NCBI GenBank assembly: GCA_029269125.1 | Contig: JARHXX010000016.1 | Span: forward strand, 1 to 64,000 | Length of the DNA: 64,000 nt | Reading direction: 5' to 3' | From: Kiritimatiellaeota bacterium B1221 | GTDB taxonomy: Bacteria; Verrucomicrobiota; Kiritimatiellia; SS1-B-03-39; UBA6053 | Shown here: piece by piece, positions 18,318 to 25,541 of the stretch | Numbering within the stretch: position 1 is the first letter of the stretch | Layout of the letters: every line of letters begins with the position of its first letter | The notes under the pieces: model-generated | What the model was told of the DNA's origin: nothing | What the model saw: only the letters and a program-made list of their open reading frames with translations | Database searches by the model: none | Made by a program: the position numbers and the translations under genes

Positions 18318-19073
18318 ATGTGGAAAACCCTCCCTGCAACTGTCAGTCTTATTGCCTTAAACGGCATCATCTTTTTATCGGTGGATCACCTCCTTCCCGC
18401 AGGGAATGTGCTGGCGCTGCGTCTCCCCCTGTACTTTCCCCTCAACGATAATTTCGGGATCTGGCAGTTTGTCACTCACATGTTTATGCATGGCAGCCTC
18501 AGCCATCTGTTCCTGAATATGTTCGGCCTCTATTCCTTTGGAGCCATACTGGAACGGGTGTGGGGCGCCAAACGGTTTTTGATTTTCTACTTTGCGGCCG
18601 GCATCGGGGCGGCCGTCATCTATACTGCCGTGCATTATGTGGATTTTAACCGCGCAATGGAACAACTGCGATCCAGCGGTCTCAGCGTGGAAGAGATCAA
18701 TCAGACCCTCCAAAACGCCCAGGTCTCCCATGTGGCAACTGACGCGCAAGTGAAACTGTTAAAAAAACTTTACCTGACGGTAAATATTCCCATGGTCGGC
18801 GCCTCCGGTGCCATTTATGGCATTTTGACCGCCTTCGGTATCCTTTTCCCCAACGCAAAATTGAGTCTGATTTTCCTGCCGGTCCCCGTCGCCGCAAAAT
18901 TCTTTATTCCCGCACTGCTCCTGCTCGACCTCTTTTCCGGCGTCACCGGTTTCTCCATTTTCGGTGGTGGCATCGCCCATTTTGCCCATGTGGGCGGTGC
19001 ATTGATCGGATTTCTGCTCATGCTCCTCTGGCGGAAAGATATCAGCGTTTATCCCCAACAGCCTTCCTTCTGA
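18318..19073 (+). CDS. Rhomboid-family intramembrane serine protease
   Basis: A 251-residue rhomboid with about six transmembrane helices. The catalytic Ser is in GASGAIYG (near residue 160) and the His is in FAHVGGALIGF (near 217). The oxyanion HxxxN motif appears as HLFLNMFG near residue 57. A charged insert of about 60 residues between helices (about 103-155) is larger than usual. The gene follows the PEGA gene by three bases and closes the pilus operon. Either it processes a component of that machine or it is just co-transcribed; the substrate is unknown. It converges on the next gene with only six bases between stops. Confidence 0.88.
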   Translation: MWKTLPATVSLIALNGIIFLSVDHLLPAGNVLALRLPLYFPLNDNFGIWQFVTHMFMHGSLSHLFLNMFGLYSFGAILERVWGAKRFLIFYFAAGIGAAVIYTAVHYVDFNRAMEQLRSSGLSVEEINQTLQNAQVSHVATDAQVKLLKKLYLTVNIPMVGASGAIYGILTAFGILFPNAKLSLIFLPVPVAAKFFIPALLLLDLFSGVTGFSIFGGGIAHFAHVGGALIGFLLMLLWRKDISVYPQQPSF

Positions 19074-19079
19074 GGGGCC

Positions 19080-22076
19080 TCAAACTTCCACAACTTCGCC
19101 CGTTCTGGTGAACAGCAACTGACATTTAATGCTCCCTTCATCAAATCCCAGCATGTCTGCCAACACGCGTCGGTAGAGCTGCATTTGAGGTGTGTATTTT
19201 GCCACCGTGGCTTCGTTTACAGACTGATTGGTTTTAAAGTCCTGAATCCAGGCACCATCCGCAAACAACACCACCCGGTCAAAAATTCCGGTCACCCAGC
19301 CTTCAGGTAACACCGTCTCAAAACGCTGCTCACGCCAAAGCCCCGTGACGCCAAGTGGCTTTTTCATCTCCTTCAACCCGAGGGCAACGGTTACGTGTGA
19401 AACCACCTCTTCCTCTTCCCCCCGTAACAGGGTTTCGGCCTCTACCGATTCCGCCCAGTCCACCTCTTCCATCAGCGCATGCACCCGGCTGCCCAAATCT
19501 CGGCCGTCCCGGTCATACATATGAAAAAGCTGATCCACTTTTTGTGCCTGGGACGCTTCCTGAGAAGGCTCCAAACGGGAAAGCGTTTTGCGGCCACTCC
19601 CCACTTGAAAAGGCGTAATCGCGGCCTCCGGCAAGACTTCTTTTTTCAGCCGGCTTTTCCAACCATCCCCCCCCCAGTTCGCCAGACACTGCGCCCCCTT
19701 TAATTCACTGACTTTTTCACCGGTGCCGGATCCCAACCGGTCGGCCAGCCAATTGTCCACACAACCCAATGATCCTCCACTCTTCGGAGGCACCGGCAGG
19801 AGCACCTGCAACGACTGCTTGGCGCGGGTCAACGCCACATACAATCCGCACAACCCCTCATAGGTTTTGTCTGCATCCAATTTCTCCCGCATCTCATGAA
19901 ATTCAGGAATCCGTTCACACACCATTTTGGGAGGCAATAAACTGATGCAGGGCTCTCCGTCCTCTCCCGCTCCCTTCACCAATTCGCCCGTTTCTATTTT
20001 CGAAAAAGAACTGCTTTTCTTCACCGGCAGAATCACCGCATCAAATCCCAGTCCTTTACTCTGATGAATGGTCATGATCCGCACCACCCCTCTCGCTTCC
20101 GATTCTTTCGGACGGGCTTTCTCCACAAAAGCGAGGAAGCGGTCAATAGACGGATCGCCCAAACGGTCAAATTCAATCGCCACCTGCAGTAAACGATCCA
20201 AACGCCCCCGGGAAAATTGTGCGTCTGCGGTTAACGGCATACCGTCAATGATCTCGCGGATCACGGGCGTGAATCCCTGATTCTGCACCTTCTCCAACAA
20301 AATCAGCGGATCAGATTTTATCCCGGCCAACTTTAAAAAATGAGGACTGAATTCATCCAAAGGATGCGCAGCCTGGCGCAGAACCGCCAACACCGCTTCC
20401 ACCGCCGTGTCATCCCGCAATGGCGAAGAGCCTTCCTGGGAAACTCTAAATCCCCCGGCCCGCAATACATCCGCAATTTCTTTCCCTTCATCATTGGTGC
20501 GGACCAAAATGGCGGTTTCCGCTTCCGGAGGCAGTCTGCGGACCATCTCCAAAATCACCGCATGCGGGTCCGTTTCCTTGTCTTCAATTTGCCATACTTC
20601 CGCCTGACCCGGTAAATCCTCCCGGGCTGCCTGATGTAATTCAAATTCCCGGTTCCATCTTTCCGCCGATGCGGCCGGAATCCCATCGACCACGGGCACA
20701 TCTGAAAAGACCTGATTCACCAAATCCAACACTGCCGGTGATGAGCGATAAGAAACGGCCATCGATTCATGTTCAATGACCGGCCAATCTTTTAATACCT
20801 GACCAAACAATTCCGAATCCCCACCCCGCCATCCGTAAATGGCCTGCTTCACATCCCCCACGTAAAAGAAACTGCGCTGGGCCTCCGGATCCTGCAATAC
20901 TTCCGACACAAAAGGTTCCAGCACTTTCCATTGCAACCGATTGGTATCCTGAAACTCATCCAACAGCCAGTGGGAAATTTCACCGTCCAATCTGTACGCA
21001 AGTTCGTGTGGCTCCAACTGATCAAAGTCCGCCATCAACATACAGGCATCCTCAAACGCCAGTTGTCCGCCATTTAATGCTTTGCCCTGATACGCCAGCT
21101 GATAAATGCGCAAAAAACCATACAAAGCCAGGGTTTCCCCTTTCACCTGTTCCAGCGCCACCGCCAGTACATGCGTCAACAACTCCGACAAAGCCTCCCA
21201 AACCTCTCCGCTGAGATCGATCATCTTCCGACCATATTTCACTTCCGGCCCTTCTCCGGACAACAACCGCTGAGAAAGGGTGTCTGTCGGTAAATCCCCT
21301 GTCCAAGTGGAACTCAACTGGAAACGCGCACATTTCACTGCGAGCGCGGCCAGAATCGCCTGCACTTTCGGTTCCAGAGACATTGACGGCAAAGCATCCA
21401 GAATCTCCTCCAAAAGCAGCTCACAGTCTTGAGCTGCCAACTTCTGTGGCGGATTCTGAATGTCCGGTCCCTGCCAGGCCTCCCTTTGGGGAATGGTCAA
21501 AAACGTCGCCCGGTGACTGCCCAAAAAATTCTCCATCAAGCGCATAAAGTTTTTTTCCGATGCCCCGTGGGTGGCTTCGAAGAACAACTGCAAAAACCCC
21601 TCGGTCAACTCCGGGGTCAAAGATCCGGATTTGAAGATCTGATTCATCACTTCGGATTGCAAACGCATATATTCAGCAGACTGGGTGTCCAGCAGCGAAA
21701 ATTCCGGCGGTAAACCCAATTCAACCGAAACCGCAGATAACATTTGGGAAATACGTGAATCCAAAGTGCCGATCCGGAGGCGGTGAAGCGATTGAAACCA
21801 TCTGCGCAGATCCGCAATAAAATCCTCGCGCGCATGGGGGAGCGCCATCACCTCAGAAGTGGCCGCCGCCGCTTCATCCGATGAAGCGGCCAGGCGCAGC
21901 GCGCTCACAATGCTGTCAAAAATTTCTCCGGCCGCCTTGCGGGAAAAAGTATATGCGGCAATTGAGTCAGGTTCCGCCTGCATCGCCAACAAACGCAACA
22001 CCCTCCGCGAAAGCTGAAAGGTCTTACCGCTCCCCGCACTGGCGGAAATACAAAGATAAGGAAGAAAACCGTTCAA
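19080..22076 (-). CDS. AddA/RecB-like UvrD helicase-nuclease
   Basis: A 998-residue superfamily 1A helicase with a C-terminal PD-(D/E)XK nuclease. Walker A ASAGSGKT is at residues 12-19, Walker B DEFQDT at about 373-378, and late helicase motifs include MTIHQSKGLGFD. The nuclease motifs are GIFDR and DFKTNQ (about 926-948), as in AddA/RecB. The start is TTG at 22076, four bases overlapping the upstream stop (TTGA), and gives a family-like N-terminus. It is shorter than typical AddA, and no AddB partner lies in this window. Expected role: double-strand break end processing for recombination. Confidence 0.85.
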   Translation of the reverse strand: MNGFLPYLCISASAGSGKTFQLSRRVLRLLAMQAEPDSIAAYTFSRKAAGEIFDSIVSALRLAASSDEAAAATSEVMALPHAREDFIADLRRWFQSLHRLRIGTLDSRISQMLSAVSVELGLPPEFSLLDTQSAEYMRLQSEVMNQIFKSGSLTPELTEGFLQLFFEATHGASEKNFMRLMENFLGSHRATFLTIPQREAWQGPDIQNPPQKLAAQDCELLLEEILDALPSMSLEPKVQAILAALAVKCARFQLSSTWTGDLPTDTLSQRLLSGEGPEVKYGRKMIDLSGEVWEALSELLTHVLAVALEQVKGETLALYGFLRIYQLAYQGKALNGGQLAFEDACMLMADFDQLEPHELAYRLDGEISHWLLDEFQDTNRLQWKVLEPFVSEVLQDPEAQRSFFYVGDVKQAIYGWRGGDSELFGQVLKDWPVIEHESMAVSYRSSPAVLDLVNQVFSDVPVVDGIPAASAERWNREFELHQAAREDLPGQAEVWQIEDKETDPHAVILEMVRRLPPEAETAILVRTNDEGKEIADVLRAGGFRVSQEGSSPLRDDTAVEAVLAVLRQAAHPLDEFSPHFLKLAGIKSDPLILLEKVQNQGFTPVIREIIDGMPLTADAQFSRGRLDRLLQVAIEFDRLGDPSIDRFLAFVEKARPKESEARGVVRIMTIHQSKGLGFDAVILPVKKSSSFSKIETGELVKGAGEDGEPCISLLPPKMVCERIPEFHEMREKLDADKTYEGLCGLYVALTRAKQSLQVLLPVPPKSGGSLGCVDNWLADRLGSGTGEKVSELKGAQCLANWGGDGWKSRLKKEVLPEAAITPFQVGSGRKTLSRLEPSQEASQAQKVDQLFHMYDRDGRDLGSRVHALMEEVDWAESVEAETLLRGEEEEVVSHVTVALGLKEMKKPLGVTGLWREQRFETVLPEGWVTGIFDRVVLFADGAWIQDFKTNQSVNEATVAKYTPQMQLYRRVLADMLGFDEGSIKCQLLFTRTGEVVEV

Positions 22077-22297
22077 ATGTTTTCCGTCCCGTCACCCGAA
22101 ACCGACGCCAGAATCGCGCGCGCTTTTTCTTCCTGGTCACCCGCCACACTCAAAAACACATACGGTCCCACCCCGCCTTCCCCAAACAACGCCTCATTGC
22201 TATGGATATTGTAGGGAATATCTTCTCCGTCCAGCAGGTGTGCGACGGTCTCCGCTTCGAATTGATTGTTAAAGTTCGCGATACGTACAAAGTCCAT
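22073..22297 (-). CDS. DUF2007-type small protein
   Basis: A 74-residue protein matching the DUF2007 family (putative signal-transducing proteins): an opening strand FVRIANF, the helix QFEAETVAHLLDGEDI and a strand with a glycine turn near VGPYVFLSV. AAGGAG precedes the ATG. It is the first gene of a two-gene unit with the helicase-nuclease, overlapping its TTG start. The family fold resembles GlnB-like ferredoxin folds, but no biochemical role is established that I can rely on. Confidence 0.75.
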   Translation of the reverse strand: MDFVRIANFNNQFEAETVAHLLDGEDIPYNIHSNEALFGEGGVGPYVFLSVAGDQEEKARAILASVSGDGTENI

Positions 22298-22457
22298 GAT
22301 GTAGCTCCTTTTCAGCTATTGTACGACCTCAAACGCAGAGAGGGAAGTGGAAAAACCTCCATTAAACTTAAACAGCTCCCTGAAGCTTTTTCACCCGCAA
22401 TGAATATTTCGATATTTGATTTGCAGTTTGGAGAAACCATGTCAAAAGGAACCCACT

Positions 22458-22547
22458 ATGGGACAACAACATCGAAAAGTAAGTAAACGTAAAGCACGCA
22501 ACCGCCGCCTCAAAAGAAAAAAAGTGGCAGCTAAGTCTGCGGAGTAA
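22458..22547 (+). CDS. 29-residue highly basic peptide
   Basis: An ATG at 22458, with AAAGGA ten bases upstream, opens a 29-codon frame ending TAA at 22547. The product is MGQQHRKVSKRKARNRRL followed by a KRKK cluster and an Ala-rich tail: about half the residues are Lys or Arg and there is no hydrophobic core. It lies just before and tightly linked to the lipoprotein gene at 22552. Such composition suggests RNA or ribosome binding. I have a loose recollection of similar peptides in other PVC genomes, but I cannot verify it. Confidence 0.55.
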   Translation: MGQQHRKVSKRKARNRRLKRKKVAAKSAE

Positions 22548-22551
22548 CCGT

Positions 22552-23388
22552 ATGAGTAAATCACATCCGTCTATGGGTTCTCCCCGGAGAATCCCGTTGA
22601 CTTTTTGTGCACTGGGTCTGACCCTTTTCCTGAGCGCTTGTGCAAGCAATCCAGCGAAACGTCGTGTCTCTTCCGCTGCAACAATGGAAGAGTCAAGGTC
22701 GGAGCTGGTTTTCTTAAACATTGCAGAAGCATCCGGCTGGGTCGCATACAATTGCAACCCTTCCGGCGACGAAGCGGAAACCGAAACCTATCGGGTCGTG
22801 GTGATCCGGCAGAAATCCGGCGAAGTCATCTACGACAGTCAAATTCCCTTGGCCACAGACCTCTGTACCCACGGATTTGAGATGTCTCCGGAAGACCCCC
22901 GCCTGAAAAAATTAGGCCGGAATGTGGACAGCGAAATTATCGAGCCGCTGGAAGCCTATCAAAAATCCTTAAAAGACAAAGCCCCGGCCACCGAAACCGC
23001 GCCGGAAAGCAAAGTCGAGCCGGAACCAGAACCGGCAGCACAAAACCGCGAAACCGAAACAGCCAGCGCGCCGGCAACAGTATCCGCAACCGCAGGGGCG
23101 GAAGCCGCTGAGGATGCGAATTACCTGACCATCACCGGCACCGACGGCGACAGCATCCTGATCGAATGCAACGATCAACAAAATGTGAAAGCAGGCGACC
23201 GCGTGTTTCTTCTAACCCAACCCGAAATCATTGCGATTCCCGGTACGGATGAAAAAGTCCTGATCTCCAAAGGGGAAGTAACAGGATTAGCCGAAATCCA
23301 ATCCGTGGAAAAAGGTGTCGCCCGGGCGAAAATCCTCAACGGTGAAATTCCCGAATCCGGTGTGGCGGAAATCATACAAAAACCGTAA
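22552..23388 (+). CDS. Lipoprotein of unknown function
   Basis: A 278-residue lipoprotein with lipobox LSAC. Residues about 50-135 form an alpha/beta-looking region with VAYNCNPSGDE and IYDSQIPLATDLCTHGF, including two Cys that could form a disulfide. A Glu/Pro/Ala-rich linker (about 140-185) follows, then a C-terminal strand-rich domain (about 186-278) with VKAGDRVFLL, resembling the C-terminal barrel of FlgT-like proteins; that likeness is weak. The gene lies four bases after the small basic peptide and 33 before the thioredoxin-like gene. Confidence 0.7.
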   Translation: MSKSHPSMGSPRRIPLTFCALGLTLFLSACASNPAKRRVSSAATMEESRSELVFLNIAEASGWVAYNCNPSGDEAETETYRVVVIRQKSGEVIYDSQIPLATDLCTHGFEMSPEDPRLKKLGRNVDSEIIEPLEAYQKSLKDKAPATETAPESKVEPEPEPAAQNRETETASAPATVSATAGAEAAEDANYLTITGTDGDSILIECNDQQNVKAGDRVFLLTQPEIIAIPGTDEKVLISKGEVTGLAEIQSVEKGVARAKILNGEIPESGVAEIIQKP

Positions 23389-23421
23389 GCGATCCGTTCG
23401 TTCGAACGACGCAAGGTCCGA

Positions 23422-23862
23422 ATGAAAAAAGAAATTCTTATCCTCGTGATCATCATCGGCGCTTTCGCGCTGATTCAAAGCCTCAACTTTGTAAAAATGC
23501 CGGAAACCAAAGGCAGCCCCCTGCTGATACCGACCGATGAAGTGAATTTCTATCAAAACGTGGAGCGGTCAGGCGACTGGGTCATGCTGGAATTCCACGC
23601 CCCCTGGTGCGGATTTTGTAAAAAACTCAAACCCGTGATCAATGAGCTCGCACAAGCGCACAAAGACCATCTGAAGATTCTTCCGATCAACAAGGACGAA
23701 TCCCCCAGCCTGGCCAATGAATTCCACGTTTCCGGCATTCCTGCACTTATTTTACTCTACAAAGGACGGGAAGTAGACCGTCGCATCGGCTACATGCCAA
23801 AAGCCGTTTTATCCAGCTGGGTTGAAGGCGTGATGCAAAATGACCCATCGACATCGCCATGA
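23422..23862 (+). CDS. Membrane-anchored thioredoxin-like protein
   Basis: A 146-residue protein with one N-terminal membrane helix (about residues 4-21) and a thioredoxin domain. The active site is WCGFCKK, so the usual CGPC is CGFC, and the cis-Pro is in VSGIPALILL. It is predicted to act on the periplasmic side as a thiol oxidoreductase. AAGG precedes the ATG. It overlaps ruvA by four bases (ATGA), a link of no obvious functional meaning. Confidence 0.82.
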   Translation: MKKEILILVIIIGAFALIQSLNFVKMPETKGSPLLIPTDEVNFYQNVERSGDWVMLEFHAPWCGFCKKLKPVINELAQAHKDHLKILPINKDESPSLANEFHVSGIPALILLYKGREVDRRIGYMPKAVLSSWVEGVMQNDPSTSP

Positions 23863-24449
23863 TTGAATTTATCGCCGGCAAACTGATCGAAAAAACACCC
23901 ACCTGCGCGGTGATCCAAACCGGAGGCATCGGCCTGCAGGTCCTTATCCCTCTCTCCTCCTATGACGCCCTGCCCGCCGTCGGATCCGATGTGCATCTCC
24001 ACAGCCTACTGGTCGTACGGGAAGATTCCCTTACCCTTTACGGATTCATGAAACTCAGCGAACGCCGAATGTTCGAACAACTCACCCAGGTCAGCGGAAT
24101 CGGCCCCAAACTGGGTCTCACCGCCCTGAGTGGCCTTTCCATCGGCGCTTTGCAGAACGCCATCATGGAAGGGGATGTCAAACGCCTGAGCAGCATCTCC
24201 GGAATCGGAAAAAAAATGGCCGAACGCATGGTCGTGGAATTGCGCGACAAAATTGAAAAAGGCAGCATCGAGCCCTCCTCCGGATCCGCCGCGCCCGCCG
24301 GCCCCACCCGCGACGCCATTTTGGCGCTGGTCGCCCTCGGCTACAAACAACAGGATGCATCCGCAATGCTGGAGAAAGTCCGGAAACACAGCACCGGCAC
24401 TGTAGACAACGTGGAGGATCTGGTGCGCTTGGCCCTGAGCACAAAATGA
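23859..24449 (+). CDS. ruvA: Holliday junction DNA helicase subunit RuvA
   Basis: A 196-residue RuvA. The N-terminal OB-fold (residues 1-62) opens MIEFIAGKLIEKTP. Two helix-hairpin-helix motifs follow, LTQVSGIGPKLGLTALSG and LSSISGIGKKMAERMV, and a C-terminal domain III (about 150-196) would contact RuvB. It binds Holliday junctions and directs RuvB branch migration. Flanking overlaps of four bases tie it to the thioredoxin-like and DUF1343 genes. ruvB and ruvC are not in this window. Confidence 0.95.
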   Translation: MIEFIAGKLIEKTPTCAVIQTGGIGLQVLIPLSSYDALPAVGSDVHLHSLLVVREDSLTLYGFMKLSERRMFEQLTQVSGIGPKLGLTALSGLSIGALQNAIMEGDVKRLSSISGIGKKMAERMVVELRDKIEKGSIEPSSGSAAPAGPTRDAILALVALGYKQQDASAMLEKVRKHSTGTVDNVEDLVRLALSTK

Positions 24450-25489
24450 GCGGACTCGACCGGTTGCTCCGGGAAAAAAAACTCCCCTTCCCCGGGGCAC
24501 GCGCGGGAATCCTCGCCCATCACGCCTCCGTCAATCTGCAAGGCCGCCATATCGTGGACAGCCTCCAGGAAAGAAAAGAATGGCAGATTCAAAAACTCTT
24601 TTCTCCCGAGCATGGATTCTTCGGAAAGGCCGCCGCCGGTGAAAAAGTTCAAAACTCTCTGCATCCCCTCTGGAAACTTCCTGTCCACAGTTTGTACGGC
24701 GAACACCGGAGCCCCCCACCGGAATGGCTCGAAAATCTGGACGTGCTGGTCGTCGATTTACAGGATTTGGGTGTCCGCTGCTACACCTACGCCTCCAGCC
24801 TGCTCTTAATGATGCGCGCTTGCGCTTCCGCCAGCCTCCCCATACTGGTGATCGAGCGCCCCACCCCTTTGGCAGGGATTTCGGACGGACCTCCCCTCCA
24901 CCCCAACCAGGAAAGCTTTGTCGGAATGATCGATCTCCCTCTGGTGTTTGGCCTCGGCCAAGGCGACCTCGCCGAATTCCTATATCACCATCATTCCGAA
25001 CTTCGGAATCTCCGATTACACGTTTTCCGGGACCCGGAAGCCCGGACAGACCCGACGAAATGGATCCCCCCTTCTCCGGCCATTGTCAGTCCCGCCTCCG
25101 CCCGTTTGTATCCGGTGACGGTGTGGTGCGAGGCCATTGCGGACATCGACGTGGACCGCGGAAAAGCAAATTCATTTGCCGTCTGGTGCATGCCGGACTT
25201 TCCAGAGGCGCTTCTTGAAGCGCCCCCGACATTTAAAGGCATGACGGCAACACCTGTCTCCGGGGAAAAATCCGGATTGAAGTTTCAGATTGAAAATCTG
25301 AGTGCTTACCGCCCGGTGGAAAACGCCCTAATTCTCCTCTGCGCTTTGCGCGACCATTTGGGGAGTGCGCGCTTATTCGATCCCTCAAAAAACCGACCCG
25401 AATTTTTCGATAAATTAATGGGAACCTCATCTGTACGCGAACAAATCACCGCCGGTCTCACCGCGGAAGAGATTGCCCAAAGCTGGTGA
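24446..25489 (+). CDS. DUF1343/NamZ-type protein
   Basis: A 347-residue member of the DUF1343 family, whose characterised member NamZ is an exo-beta-N-acetylmuramidase acting on peptidoglycan fragments. Family motifs are present: FSPEHGFFG with a following AGE, VVDLQDLGVRCYTY and the IERPTPLAG block. No signal peptide is visible at the chosen start, whereas some relatives are exported, so a cytoplasmic muropeptide-recycling role is possible. The gene overlaps ruvA by four bases and ends near a convergent hairpin. Confidence 0.82.
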   Translation: MSGLDRLLREKKLPFPGARAGILAHHASVNLQGRHIVDSLQERKEWQIQKLFSPEHGFFGKAAAGEKVQNSLHPLWKLPVHSLYGEHRSPPPEWLENLDVLVVDLQDLGVRCYTYASSLLLMMRACASASLPILVIERPTPLAGISDGPPLHPNQESFVGMIDLPLVFGLGQGDLAEFLYHHHSELRNLRLHVFRDPEARTDPTKWIPPSPAIVSPASARLYPVTVWCEAIADIDVDRGKANSFAVWCMPDFPEALLEAPPTFKGMTATPVSGEKSGLKFQIENLSAYRPVENALILLCALRDHLGSARLFDPSKNRPEFFDKLMGTSSVREQITAGLTAEEIAQSW

Positions 25490-25497
25490 GGGCGCAG

Positions 25498-25526
25498 CGC
25501 CTTTCAGATCCCGGTTCCGAAAGGCG
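25498..25526. terminator. Hairpin between convergent genes
   Basis: CGCCTTTC (25498-25505) and GAAAGGCG (25519-25526) form a perfect 8-bp stem with a 13-base loop, in the 52-bp gap between the convergent DUF1343 and hybrid kinase genes. Neither side has a T-run, so it may only slow transcripts or protect mRNA ends. Confidence 0.4.
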
Positions 25527-25541
25527 AAGAGATCAGGCAGC

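Noticed and set aside
19080..22076. Intact RecBCD-type partner genes
   Set aside because: No RecC/AddB or RecD-like frame is present on either side; only the single AddA-like gene is supported.
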